Shown: one piece after another, positions 36,592-48,983 of the stretch
Layout: each line of letters begins with the position of its first letter
How positions within the stretch are numbered: the first letter of the stretch is position 1
From: Vitis vinifera
Taxonomy: Eukaryota; Streptophyta; Magnoliopsida; Vitales; Vitaceae
Assembly: GCF_030704535.1 (NCBI RefSeq)
Contig: NC_081820.1
Location: 21,393,001-21,457,000, forward strand
Direction of reading: 5' to 3'
DNA length: 64,000 nt
Position numbers and translations under genes: made by a program
The notes under the pieces: model-generated
Seen by the model: only the letters and a program-made list of their open reading frames with translations
Database searches by the model: none
What the model was told of the DNA's origin: nothing

Positions 36592-36603
36592 AAAGGGGGA
36601 GAT
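36592..36603 (+). other. Copia polypurine tract
   Basis: AAAGGGGGAGAT directly before the 3' LTR. A second similar stretch, aaaaagggggagac near 36187-36200, may be an additional tract; Sireviruses often have several. Confidence 0.85.
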
Positions 36604-37654
36604 TGTGAGTGTTTAGCTAGGTTGGCAATTCCGGACAAAATTCCTAAGTGTCCCCTAACTCGGCTTTCCTATTCCTATTCGGACTACTTGACTTTGAAGA
36701 CTAAGACTTTGCTAAGAGGCCAAGGTATGTAGTCGAGTGTGGAGTGATTGGGTGTGAATCAACCCGGTTTTTAATCTTTAAAATGTGTTAGAAAGTTGGG
36801 AAAAATGGTTTTTGGTGCAAGGCTTTTATTCCTCTGTTTCTGGATCGATCCAGGTGTAGGTGTGGATCTATCCAACTAATGTTTTTTTGATCAAATCTCA
36901 GCCATTAGATTAAGGGTTTCTTTTTACACTTTAAAACCCAATCTTCTCTCATTTTCTGAGTAGAGAGACTGCTGAAAACGTGGGGAGAGCAGCCACACTC
37001 CCAAGTGTTCTTCATTTCTCATTTTTGCTTTCCTAAGTTGGGGTTTTTGATTGCAAAGAAAATCAACTTCTCTTAATGTTTTCAAAACTTGTTTTCAATG
37101 GATTTTCTTGAGCAATAAATGGGTTGATTCATTCTTTCATTCACATCTAAATCTCTCATTCTATTTGGGTTGTGCAAAAACCCATTTTCTTCTTGTGTGG
37201 ATTCAAGAAGAGGTCGAGATTGAGCTTGGTGCGGACTCCAAGTGTGCTCCAAAAGGAGAAGCTGAAAATGAAGGTACTAGTCAAGTATTCCGGGAAGGAT
37301 TGGTTGGCTTGAGCTAGGTAAAACCTTGTACTCAGTTTTTTTATTCTTCATAGTGGAGTTTTCAATCGGTGATAGGCCCGTGGTTTTTGATCTCTTCGGA
37401 GGTTTTCCACGTTAAAAATCTGGTGTTCATTGTCTCTTTCTCTCACTCTATATTTTGTTTTATTTTTAGGAGTGTTGAAGCATTTGCATGTGTTTTGCAT
37501 TTATAAATTGTTGGGAGAGTGTTGATGCATACATTGTTGCTTGTGGATGTTTTATTAAGGTTAGGTAATCTTTGTTGGGAGAATTTTAAAATTGTTCTAC
37601 AACACCTATTCACTCCCCTCTAGGTGTAGTTCATTATTGAGATTCACATTTTCA
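36604..37654 (+). repeat. 3' LTR of the Copia element
   Basis: 1051 bp, equal in length to the 5' LTR with three transitions between them and no indels. Followed by the target duplication AGTCG (37655-37659). Confidence 0.95.
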
Positions 37655-37659
37655 AGTCG

Positions 37660-38541
37660 CAAGTTAGATATCATGTAATTACCGTTGCATTACATAAGAG
37701 CATTATATATCCATGTGAACAAGCTAGTTTCAAGGACCCACGACAGTAGATACTCTCTATAATAGCAGTTTAAGCTAAAATACTTTCAAGGAAAAAAAAT
37801 AAATGCCACATTTGTTTCGATAAACAACATAATTATTTAAAGAGAAGTCTGTAAAAAATATTTCTATGTTACGTGCATTACTTCCCAATATAGCTATGTG
37901 CTAATTAATTGGATGTAAATTTTTAAATTTTTATTTTTTATATGCCTTATATTAACTTATGTATGAATTATGAGGTCCCTATAACCCAATAATAGAAATT
38001 TGATTGGACCCCACAAAAAGGCCGAAGTTACTGGAGAAGGTTTTACCACACAAAATTGAGTTAGAATAATTGGCATGACTGCCTAAAAGATTTATTCAAG
38101 TCCAAATAGAACGATAATTAGAGAAAGGCAGAATTCTTATTTTTATTGCCAGTCTGCAGAATGACGACAAAGATGACTGTGAAGCCAAGGGAATAACCGA
38201 TATAAATTTGTGTCTAATGTATTCCACCTTGTAAAAACACAATCTGTTGTTCCACTCTTTCTTTTTATTTACTTCTCTATAATACTTGTAACAACACATA
38301 ATACAAATTTTGAGGAACTCCGTCAAGAAAATGATATTATAAGAACTTGAAATATCATACTTTGAACTGGAGGTCACTAAGGAAGCCCTCCAGCAATCAG
38401 TGAATCACAATTATACAAATTATTGGTAAAGAACAAAAGATGTTAAAGACTAGTACAACTTTGAAGACATACATCTTTATTAACTCTTATTTGATTTATG
38501 GAAAGCTTCTCCTTATGACTTTTCTTACCATTTTTTTTAAC
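37660..38541. other. Rest of STS-A upstream DNA and 3' flank of STS-B
   Basis: 37660-37980 continues the STS-A upstream sequence interrupted by the Copia element and matches the STS-F upstream region at about 61720-62085 (for example agaagtctgtaaaaaatatt). From about 38340 on it is the 3' flank of STS-B. No gene was seen. Confidence 0.6.
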
Positions 38542-40096
38542 TCAATTTGTACCCGTGGCAACGCTATGCAACACGACAGTCTCAATGGTTAGGCCTGGTC
38601 CAAAGCCAAATAAAACACCCCAATCCAATCCTTCACCTGTGGTGATATTTTCTTTCTTGAGTGATTTCTTTCTCATCTCATCCAAAATAAACAATACACA
38701 TGCACTAGACATGTTACCATACTCACTTAACACATGCCTTGTTGCTTCAAGTTTCTTTTTCTCTAAATTGAGTTTTGCTTCAACTGCATCAAGAATTGCA
38801 GGGCCACCTGGATGGGCAATCCAAAATAACGAGTTCCAGTCGCTAATACCAAGTGGGTCAAAAGCCTTAGTCAAGCATTGCTCTATGTTCTCGGAAATCA
38901 AAGTAGGCACACTAGGCCATAAATGAAAGGTGAGTCCCACCTCACGTAAGTTGCCTGCAATAGCACCCTGTGAATTAGGAATAAATGTTTGAGCTGCTGA
39001 GATGAGCTGGAAGAGTGGTCGTTCAATTGAGATATCCGGATCTGATCCAACAATCACAGCTGCAGACCCATCACCAAAAAGGACTTGGCCAACTAAAGAG
39101 TCCAAAGCATCCTCGGAAGGCCCACGGAATGTAACAACAGTGACCTCAGAGCACACCACAAGAACTCTTGCTCCTGCATTATTCTCTGCAAGATCCTTAG
39201 CCGTTCGAAGAACAGTCCCACCTGCATGGCAACCTTGATGGTACAACATAACTCTTCTAACTGAGTTATCAAGACCCAAGAGATTAGCAAGTTTGTAATC
39301 AGCACCAGGCATTTCTACACCTGACGTTGTACAAAATACAAGGTGGGTGATCTTGGACTTTGGCTGACCCCACTCTTTAAGTGCCTTCAGTGCTGCTTCC
39401 TTACCAAGCTTGGGTATCTCAGCAGTGATGATCTCCTGGCGTATATTAAGAGATGGGGCCATGTAGGCACCAATATTTGGGTGCTCTTCAAGCATCTTTT
39501 CAGTCAAATGAATGTAACGCTTCTTGATCATTGATTTTTCACCTGTAAATAAAATAACATGAACACATTAGCTTTACCAATCAACAAGTCATATAGTACA
39601 TTGCTAAAGATGATCAACATGTATTTTAACATTGAAGCAAGTGTGAAAGGTTATTCTTAATTATAGCGAAAATTATTGTGTTTCTTAGCAATGCTATATG
39701 ATTCAAAGTAAAACTCTTCAAGCCATTACAGTCAGATGAAAGAAATATTGGTGACTGAAGTGAAATAATTTTCAAGTTTCCTGAAGTATTTTATCTAAAA
39801 GCTATACTCCAGAAAGCTTGAAAAATTCATTCACTTGGAGGTGAGCCGCACCTAGTAGCACACTCGTGTATGTATAGAAGTGTTATGCATGTAAGAATTA
39901 ATGCATGAATATAATTACATATGCGATTGAACTTCTTTTTCAACTCGGTCATGTGCTCGCTCTTGGTGACCCTGAAATAGTAATCAGCATAATCAGACTG
40001 GTAGACACAGTGGTCGGGAGTAGCTGTGCCAATGGCTAGGATGGTAGCCGGACCCTTGGCACGTTGAGCGTTTCTGATTTCCTCAACTGAAGCCAT
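38542..40096 (-). CDS. STS: Stilbene synthase (STS-B), divergent paralogue
   Basis: Exons 39919-40096 and 38542-39542, intron 39543-39918 (376 bp); 392 residues. Cys164 ([10 protein letters not shown]), His303 (FWIAHPGG), Asn336 (EYGNMSS) and GFGPG are all present, so it should be catalytic. It differs from the A/C/E/F group at many places: TEKMLEE, AEIPKLG, LGLDNS, His165 after the catalytic cysteine, [22 protein letters not shown] and the tail SVATGTN. Pseudogene D shares TEKML and NSQGAI, which makes B and D sister copies. The 5' splice site is GTAATT instead of the GTAAGT of all other copies, losing the consensus G at +5; splicing may be weaker. Stilbene product is inferred from overall sequence. 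Confidence 0.94.
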
Positions 40097-40180
40097 TGCT
40101 GCTACTCCAATTGGAAAGAAAAGAGAACTAAAATTTTAAGTGGTTGGAGCTGGGTTGCAAAAGCTGTGTGAGAGTAGGGT

Positions 40181-40205
40181 ATTTATAAGTTGTGTCTCAC
40201 CCACT
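40181..40205 (-). promoter_or_regulatory. STS-B core promoter
   Basis: Gene-strand TATAAAT at 40181-40187, about 85 bp before the ATG. The site corresponding to ACCAACT upstream of the TATA box in A, C, E and F reads CACCCACT here. The W-box/G-box module of the others is not recognisable; only gaagctgctcacaactttct near 40440-40460 recalls it. Confidence 0.5.
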
Positions 40206-41896
40206 TTCATCCACTTGATGGTGGGTGGATGTGAACTGATAACAAAACTCCATGATATAATTGAGCATCGTAGTCAATAAATAATGATGTAATCAATGAA
40301 AGGAGTTTTACTTTCATTCTTCCCAGTTCGATCTTTCACCTACCCATTAATGCATCGTAGTCAATAATATATGATATGAAGAAAGAAATCATTCGATCCA
40401 CTTATGTCTTATGTTTGAAAAGGAGGGTGTGCAGTTGGTGAAGCTGCTCACAACTTTCTACTGTTGAATGAAAACGAAGTTAGGTTTCAAATTTTGAAAT
40501 AGCCTCAACAACCCCTGTTCTTGACCGGGTAGTCTAAATATTCTAAATCATATCAGTCAATATATTAATTGTGCGCTGATTTGAATTTTATTTAAAATCA
40601 TATCATATAATAATTGAGCACTCCATACTTTGCCAGAAAGAACTGAATGAAGAAAAATAAGAAATTATAATAATTAGTCTCATTTCTGCTAGAAAGATGA
40701 GGGAAGGATAAAGCTATAAAAAACTAAAAGATCATAGGAGGGATTGGAGGGTTCGAATCCATGACGAACAACAAAATTTTGGAGAAATTTTTACTAATTA
40801 TAATATGATTAAGGTCCACAAAATAAAAAAAGAATAAAGAAAAATTTTCCAATGGGAAACCACCACCTGTGTAGCATTGAACATTTGGTTGGTGAGGATT
40901 GACTGTTGACCGCCTCTAACCTGACTTTGAAGAGCTTCCTTAATTAAATAATTAATTCAATATTTAATTTCTTAAAACTTTTCCCATAATATATGTAAAT
41001 GTATTTTATTTAGGTTATATTTGGTTTCCAAAATTTTGAGGAAAAATGCTAAGAAAAAAAAAATGAGATGAAAAGTAGAAAAAAATAAAAAAATAAAATA
41101 TACATTTAAAGTTAATAAATTATTTTTATATATTATTTTAAATTTATTTAATTTATTTTAACTCTTCATATAAAGATTAAATAATTTTAAAATATGTAAT
41201 TTTTTAATTATTTTAATTATGTTTGATTTTTTTTTCATATTTTACATAGTAAAACCAAATATAAGAAAATTATTTTCTAATAATTGGTTTTTTTTCATCC
41301 TTAATACTTTCTGGAACCAAATATAACCTTAAATGTTTTTTAAAAACTCTAAATTTTAACTCACTTCTAATAAAAAAAAATAAAAAAAATAAAAGGTAGA
41401 AATTAGTGTATTAGAAATAAGTATATCACTCTTGTATTGCATTTTGGTACAAATATCTCAATTATGCTATTTTAGCATGGCATTTTGCTCCACTTCCAAT
41501 GAACAAAGTGTCAACAACTTGTTGTAACTTCCTCAATAGGTAAGTTAACTCCTTCAAAAAAAAAATTATTAGGTAAATGAATTTTGAATCAAGTAAGATT
41601 TAATACATTAGATTCAATATCAAGTCTGATTAATTTTTAAAAATAATTTAAAACTTTTAATTTGAGTAGATTAATAACATATTTTCCCTTTTTTAACTTC
41701 AAAAACATAAAACAAATAAAAATGGAATATAAAACATATGTTGTCAGTGATCTTTTCAAAACTGTTTCCAAAGATATATTATGATAACATATTTTTGGTG
41801 TTTTAAAAAAATGTTTTGATGACATATTTTGCTATTAATTTTAGAAAAATGTGGAATGAAATCATCCATGCAAAAAGAATGGACTTTGTAACTGAG
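40206..41896. other. STS-B upstream intergenic DNA
   Basis: No gene. 40655-41040 matches 53870-54345 upstream of pseudogene D. 41030-41890 matches 57400-58245 between STS-E and STS-F, and part of it also 1160-1330. Very AT-rich with many A/T runs at 41040-41400. It ends at the solo LTR insertion. Confidence 0.6.
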
Positions 41897-43529
41897 TGTG
41901 GACCCGCATTTTTCACCTGTGCCCCCACTCAATCAGCGAGACTCGCTTTTATTTGTGAAAAATTAATTTTAGAAAAGTCGAAGTCGTCACTTATTTTATT
42001 TTATTTTAAAGGGAAAATAAAACAAGAAATAAAACCCTAAAAAAGTGACTTCATAGTTTTTGGAAAAACATGTCTTTGAAAAACCCAAGTATAAATTCGA
42101 GGATCAAGTTACTTATTAGGAAAGAACCTTTAGGAGGTAGCACCCCTCTAAGCCCTATAAAAGTCTCTACTGACTAAGTTAAGGGAAATGTGACAATTAA
42201 TTGGTTAATTATAAATACCTAAGTAGGCTAGGTGATTTCGAAAGAATAGCATGCCTAACAAGAAAACCAATCACAATCATATAGAAGATTTAGGGTGCAT
42301 ACCTAGACCACTTCTTAAGCACTGTCATAAAACATCGATGGTTAGTTTAGATAATATATCACCCAGCATGCGTTTTATCATAAATGATCGAACAATGTAA
42401 CAAATATCAAGACACCCAAGCACCATCAAATATAGACATAGTTCACAGTGACAATCATATTTACAGACTTTAGAATGTAGGTGATAGGGAGTGTACCTGG
42501 ATAGCATAGATAACTCATAACACGCTTCCTCAGTACATGGGAGGGTTAGATAATAAATAATAAAGAAATCCTAACATGCATATCTAATTAGCATAGCAAA
42601 AATGATTCAGAATATACGAAATAATCAAGTATCGCACACATCTTGTATACAATTCCTAAAAAAATAGATAGATATGATTACGACAAATGGCAAGGGTGGT
42701 AGCAAAAATAAGTTTTGAAAAGATTTTCTTATGTAGTGGTTTCACCAATTCCCTAATTGATATACACGAATTTAGCCTAGAATTGTCCCATTTATTTAGG
42801 ACCACAAGCTTTGATTTGTGTTTTGTTCAAAACCAAAATTTTCATTGGAAGCCGAGAAGGATGCAAACCGATCAAGATATGGTTGCATATTATTATTATT
42901 TTTTTTTTTAAAAAAAAAAGATTTTGATCCTGAGGACTGTAAATAAATTTTTTAACATAAAATTTTCAAAGGTATCTTTTGAGAAAAGCATTTGATTTTA
43001 AAATATCGAGTAGAACAAAAAAAACGAATTCACAAAGTGAAATTTTGAACAATCCGAACAAACTAAAGTGGTGAGAATGGAGTCCAATCTTCACTATTTT
43101 CCAATGGTCTTTGAAAAGTAAATTTTACGAGAGACCATCAAAGCAATAAATTATTCAAACTTAGATCGAATAAGCTAATGAGACATTCACCAAAAATTAA
43201 AGACTAGTATTCAAGAAACACATAAATTGAGCATAACAATCAAAAATTAACATAAGATTGGCTAAACATACAAGTACACCTAGATTTAAAAAATAAAAAT
43301 AAATTGAAACTATACTCAATTAGAATTTAAAAAAAAACATAAACTTTATGTAATGAGATTAATTAAACTATTGGATTAAAATCATAAACATACTCAAAGT
43401 CAAAAAAACAAATTAAAATTAAACTAAATTATAATTCAAAACATGAATTTTATTTGGCCAGATTAATTAAACTATTGGATTACAACCACAAATATATCCA
43501 AACTAAAAAATAAATTATAACAAAACTAA

Positions 43530-44300
43530 ATCGAAATTAAAAACATAAACTTTATCTAATAAAATTATTTAAACTAATGAATTAAAATTACTAACACATT
43601 CAAACTAAAACTAAACTAATCCGGAATTAAAAAAAAATATAAACTTTCTCTCACAAGATTATTTAAACTAATGAATTAAAATCACTAACACATTCAAACT
43701 AAAATTAAACTAATCCGGAATTAAAATATAAACTTTATCTCACAAGATTATTTAAACTAATGAATTAAAATCACTAACACATTCAAACTAAAACATAAAC
43801 TAAAACTAAACTAATCCGGAATTAAAAATATAAACTTTATCTCACAAGATTATTTAAACTAATGAATTAAAATCACTAACACATTCAAACTAAAACATAA
43901 ACTAAAACTAAACTAATCCGGAATTCAAAATATAAACTTTATCTCACAAAATTATTTAAGCTAATGAATTAAAATCACAAATACATTCAAACTAAAACTA
44001 AACTAATCCAGAATTAAAAATATAAGTTTTATGTTACAAGATTATTTAAACTAATGAATTAAAATCACAAACACATTCAAACTAAAACATAAACTAAAAC
44101 AAAACTAATCCGGAATTAAAAATATGAACTTTATCTCACAAAATTATTTAAATTAATGAATTAAAATCACTAACACATTCAAACTAAAACATAAACTAAA
44201 ACTAAACTAATCCAGAATTAAAAATATAAACGTTATCTCATAAGATTATTTAAACTAATGAATTAAATCACTAACACATTCAAATTAAAAAATAAAATTA
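43530..44300 (-). repeat. ~100-bp tandem repeat within the solo LTR
   Basis: Seven units of 90-103 bp containing aactaatccggaattaaa, aactttatctcacaagatt and aactaatgaattaaaatcac. The aatcc(g/a)g landmark lies at about 43618, 43712, 43813, 43914, 44004, 44107 and 44209. The LTRs of the full-length element have only diverged related sequence, so the array expanded in this copy or subfamily. Confidence 0.85.
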
Positions 44301-45289
44301 AAACTAAATTAAATCGAGATTAAAAACGGGAACTTACATACCTTGTGTCGCTGATACCCCTCCCGACTATCTAGCACTTGTGTGCAGCCGAATCCACTGT
44401 CCAAAGAGTCCTGTTGCTCCCCCTAAGTTCTACTCATGTTCTCTCTCAATAAAATTTTCTTCGCGTGTTCTCTCTCAAAAAAAATTCTTTGCATGTTCTC
44501 TCTCAAAAAAAAATTTCTCCGCATGTTCTCTCTGCCAAAAAAATCAAAATCCCCAAAAAATGTGCTAAAAACCTTTCCAAGTGTGGTCTCAAGCTTCCAA
44601 AAAAAAAAAGGTGCTTACTTTTATTTTCTTCTATGGAAAAATCTCACTTTCCTCTAAAAAAAACCCTCTTACTTTCTTCATTAGACGCACAACCTTAGAA
44701 TTCCTCCAAAACCAAATTGGTAGTCTTCCTTTTTTTTTCTTTTCTTAATTGTCTCCCTTTCTAAAGAAAAACCTTAAACTCCAATCTCCTTCTCCAAGTC
44801 GTGTCAGTTTTCAATTGTTTCCTTATCTCCTAGAGCCATCTTTCCTTAAACTCTCCCAAAACGTATCTTCCAATCTATATATGGTATCCATTCCATCTCC
44901 ATTGATCATGCATCCAAGGAAATCCCACATTCCAAATATCAATACCGTGCACACCTTCCATACATTTCCTACAAAATTTCAAATAAATAAGGACAAGTTA
45001 TAAAATAATAATAATAATAATAGTACTAAAAAATAAAAATAAAATAAATTAAAAAAACATTTACACAAAATTATTAAATTAAAATAGATAAGTAAGAACA
45101 AACATTACAGAAAAGTGACAAAATAATAAGGAAATAAAATAAATGAAGAAATAGACAAGATAATAAATAAAATAAATATAAATAAAATAATAAAAAGTCA
45201 AGTCATGCAACTTTAAAATAAATGAGTCATGCAAGTCATGCAAGCCATACAAAAAATGCAATTATGCAAACATGCAAAAAAAAATTACC

Positions 45290-45880
45290 TAAAAGGTGAC
45301 CTAAGTGAGCCTAAGTGGGCCAAATGTATCTAAATGGGCCTAGGTTCTCTAAATGGGCCTAGGGTGCCTAAATGGCCCTAGGGTGCCTAAATGGGCCTTG
45401 GGTGCCTAAATGCGCCTAGGATGCCTAAGTGGGCCTTGGATGCCTAAATGGGCCTAAGGTGCCTAAGTGGGCCTTGGATGCCTAAATGGGCCTAAGGTGC
45501 CTAAGTAGGCCAAGGGTGTCTAAGTGGGCCTAGGGTGCCTAAGTGGGCCTAGGGTGCCTAAGTGGGCCTAAGGTGCCTAAATGTGCCTAGGGTGCCTAAA
45601 TGGACCTAGGGTGCCTAAGTGGGCCTAGGTGCGTAAATAGGCCTAAGCTAGCTAAATGGGCCTACGTGCCTAAGTGGGTCTAGGGTACTTAAATGTGCCC
45701 AGGGTGCCTAAATGGGCCTTGGGTGCCTAAATGGGCCAAATGTGCCTAAATGGGCATAAGGTGCCTAAGTGGGCCTAGGGTGCCTAAGTGGGCCTAGGGC
45801 ACCTAAGTGGGCCTAGGTCGCCTAAATGGGCTTAGGGTGCCTAAATGTGCCTAGGGCACCTAAGTGAGCCTAAGTCTAAA
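45290..45880 (-). repeat. TGGGCC-rich tandem repeat of the solo LTR
   Basis: Reverse-complement form of the arrays at 3670-4115 and 19160-19760: short units such as gcctaaatgggcctagggt repeated about 25 times. Here the unit is nearly always about 20-30 bp. Confidence 0.9.
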
Positions 45881-46053
45881 TTAAGGCTACCAAGAGTCAC
45901 AATGGAGTTAGATAATCCCTCAACCAAAGTTTCCAAGGTGGCTTAGAAAAAATAGGCTACACGAGTAGTAATGGGCCACTAGGGAATTGCTATAAAATAC
46001 GAAACCAATACCTAATAGGACATGTGCTAGGAGGAAAAAATGGAGGGTCTACA

Positions 46054-47067
46054 CTAAGCCACCGCTCTTTAGCAGGAGTGTGTTTCTACTGAACAAATGA
46101 AAGAGCCAACTGAGGTTAAATCCATTCTATGTATACTCAAATTGGATTGAGCTTTATTTGATTTCAGTGTTGGCGAGTTGAAGCTTTAATATAAATATAT
46201 TAATAGAAGAAAATAAAATAAAACTATCCACATATAAAGGTATATGATGTTTTAACATGTTCGATTAACCATATACACACCTTCACTGATGAGAAATAAT
46301 ATTTCACTGTATAATAGAAGATATCATGCAAAACAAAAATGGATGCAATTATTGAGTCTTGAATCATCTTATATTTTTCCACTCTTTGTATTTTCACCCT
46401 GCATTATGGACCACTTTGCTCCATCAAGTATCTCTCACTTATCCTCATATCTATAATCTAAACCACGAGTTGTTTTACTCTACTAGGCATCTCTCACTCT
46501 TTGTTGTATTTTATTTTATCTATCACGTATAGTCTTCACAAACCTATATCTTTTTCATAACATTTTTCCCTTACGGCCTGGAATATTTGTTGAGGTATTC
46601 CTACTAGTATTCCTTATTCTATAAGGCATCTAATCACCATCACATAGGAATTTAGGAAGTATTTTATATAATATATTTTAAAAAAAAGGAAATATATTCC
46701 AATTAGGAATTTGAGACACTTCCTAATATTTATAAGCTTTCAAATACCATCAAAGGATAAACCAATTCAATTAGCACTAGAGCTATCAAAAAATCCATTA
46801 GTTCCTTTATTTATTTTTCCATAAGATTTATATGAACACAACATTAAAATATTTGAGGAATCTTCAAGATAATGAAACAATGAGAACTTGAAACTCATCT
46901 TTTTAATTTGAGCTCACAAAGAAAGTCTAACAATGACTCAATTACAATCCAAATTTATCAATGTAATGAAATACTATAAGAGTATTATCAATTTTGGAGA
47001 TAAATACCTTTATTAACTCCTATTTGATACAATACAACATTAAAGGGACCATTCTCCTTTACTTCAC
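46054..47067. other. 3' flank of STS-C
   Basis: No gene. Collinear with 58250-59275 beside STS-F, including the ccaccgc...gtgtgtttct start and the stretch around aagaaatatattccaattagg. The final 200 bp are shared by all copies of the A/C/E/F group and likely include the 3' untranslated region. Confidence 0.6.
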
Positions 47068-48624
47068 TTAATTTGAAACCATAGGAATGCTATGTAGCAC
47101 AACAGTTTCGATAGTCAAGCCGGGCCCAAAACCGAATAGTACTCCCCAATCCAATCCTTCACCTGTGGTGGCATTTTCCCCTTTTAGGGATTTCTTTCTC
47201 ATCTCATCCAAAATAAACAACACACATGCACTAGACATGTTACCATACTCACTTAACACATGTCTTGTTGCTTCAAGCTTTTTTTTCTCTAAATTGAGTT
47301 TTGCTTCAACTGCATCAAGAATTGCAGGGCCACCTGGGTGAGCGATCCAAAATAACGAGTTCCAATCACTAATACCAAGTGGGTCAAAAGCTTGACTCAA
47401 GCATTTCTCTATGTTCTCGGAAATCAAAGTAGGCACATTAGGCCACAAGTGAAAGGTGAGTCCCACCTCACGTAAGTTACCCGCAATAGCACCTGCTGAA
47501 TTAGGAATAAATGTTTGGGCTGCTGAAACAAGCTGGAAGAGGGGTCGTTCAATCGAGACATCTGGATCTGATCCAACAATCACAGCTGCAGACCCATCAC
47601 CAAAAAGGGCTTGACCAACTAAAGAGTCCAAAGCATCTTCAGAAGGCCCACGAAATGTAACAACAGTGATCTCAGAACATACCACAAGAACTCGTGCTCC
47701 TACATTATTCTCTGCAAGATCCTTGGCGGTTCGAAGGACAGTTCCACCTGCATAACACCCTTGATGGTACAACATCACTCTTCTGACCGATGTTTCGAGG
47801 CCTAAGAGATTAGCTAGTTTATAATCTGCACCAGGCATTTCTACACCCGAGGTGGTACAAAATACAAGATGGGTAATCTTTGACTTGGGCTGACCCCACT
47901 CTTTAAGAGCCTTCAATGCTGCTTCTTTACCGAGTTTGGGTACCTCAGCAGTGATAATCTCTTGGCGTATGTTAAGAGATGGAGCCATATAAGCACCAAT
48001 GTTTGGGTGCTCCTCAAGCATTTCTTCAGTCAAATGAATGTAACGCTTCTTGATCATTGATTTGTCGCCTATAAATAAAATAACGTGAACACATTAGCAT
48101 CACCAATCAACAAATCATTTAGTATATTGTTCAAGATGGTGGACATGCATTTAACATTGAAGCAAGTATAAAAGGTTATTCTTAATTATAGCAAAAATTA
48201 TTAATGTGTTTCTTAGCATTGCCACACGACTCAAAGAACAGTTGTTCAAGCCATTAGAGTCAGATGCAAGGAATATTGGAGACTGAAGTAAAAAGATTTT
48301 CAAGTTTCCTAAAGTAATTTATCTAAAAGCTATACTATAGAAAACTTGAAACATTCATTCACTTGGAGGTGAGCCCCACCTAATACCACACTCGTATATG
48401 TATAGAAGTGTTATGCATGTAAGAATTAATGCATGAATATACTTACATATGCGATTGAACTTCTTCTTCAACTCGGTCATGTGCTCGCTCTTGGTGACCC
48501 TGAAATAGTAATCAGCATAATCAGACTGGTAGACACAGTGGTCGGGAGTAGCTGTGCCAATGGCTAGGATGGTCGCCGGACCCTTGGCACGTTGAGCGTT
48601 TCTGATTTCCTCAATTGAAGCCAT
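47068..48624 (-). CDS. STS: Stilbene synthase (STS-C)
   Basis: Exons 48447-48624 and 47068-48068, intron 48069-48446 (378 bp, GTAAGT donor); 392 residues, start MASIEEIRN. Cys164 ([10 protein letters not shown]), His303, Asn336 and the C-terminal [11 protein letters not shown] are intact, with the STS-type [11 protein letters not shown]. Private changes are Ile4, Val182 (AENNVGARV), Ser284 (KCLSQAF) and the C-terminal tail SIPMVSN. None touches the active site, so an active resveratrol synthase is expected. The inverted solo LTR lies 1.0 kb downstream. TATA box 110 bp before the ATG. Confidence 0.95.
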
Positions 48625-48733
48625 TGATGCCAGCTACGTACTCAAATTGAAGCTGAAGATTAAGTTGGGAAGGAAAGAGAACTCAAATTGAAGCTTGGAG
48701 GTGGCTTGAGAAATCTGCGTGTGAGTGTTGGGT

Positions 48734-48983
48734 ATTTATAATCTGTGTCTCACCAACTCTCATCCATTGGCGGTCAATTGATAATGATATACATTCGAAG
48801 TGATTTGGGTTTTGAATGATATGTTGGCTTCAAAGCTGGTGTGCTTGAGTTCATTTTGTGGTGGGGTTGATTTTCAGACATGTGTTATGTATTTGCATCC
48901 ACAGGAAGACTTTTCCGCTCACTAACTGGAAATTAATACATAGTTTATTTTAGTTTTCCACATGTGGGAGGCTGCTACCAACT
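48734..48983 (-). promoter_or_regulatory. STS-C promoter
   Basis: Gene-strand TATAAAT at 48734-48740, with ACCAACT at 48752-48758 (plus strand) and a CCAAT box near 48765. In the upstream module the W-box is lost (tattttagttttcc) and the G-box position reads CACATG (48959-48964); ACCAACT at 48977-48983 is kept. Confidence 0.55.

Larger units (their letters stand above)
26887..37654 (+). mobile_element. Ty1/Copia retrotransposon, Sirevirus type, 10.8 kb, very young
   Basis: Two 1051-bp LTRs (26887-27937 and 36604-37654) starting TG and ending CA, with target duplication AGTCG at 26882-26886 and 37655-37659. The LTRs differ at only three positions (27134, 27497, 27897 against their partners), all transitions. 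Inside are a tRNA-Met primer site, gag, a 1452-codon pol frame, a further ORF and a polypurine tract. The gag type, two zinc knuckles and the ORF after pol suit the Sirevirus (Maximus/SIRE) branch. The uninterrupted site is seen upstream of STS-F near 61690-61730. The element reads away from STS-A, with its 5' LTR facing that promoter. Confidence 0.95.
41897..46053 (-). mobile_element. Solo LTR of the same Gypsy family, inverted
   Basis: 4157 bp, beginning TGTGGACC and ending GGGTCTACA on the plus strand, which is the reverse complement of the ends of the LTRs at 3503 and 18984. Flanks are CTGAG (41892-41896) and CTAAG (46054-46058), a 5-bp duplication with one change. The sequence aactaagccaccgc, uninterrupted, stands at 58239-58253 next to STS-F, and aactaagtcatc beside STS-A near 24183. 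The empty site confirms the ends and shows insertion after the copies separated. No internal element sequence is present, so LTR-LTR recombination is the likely origin. Confidence 0.92.

Noticed and set aside
46054-47067. Additional small genes in STS flanks
   Set aside because: Only short AT-rich ORFs without domains; sequence is collinear with non-coding flanks of the other STS copies.
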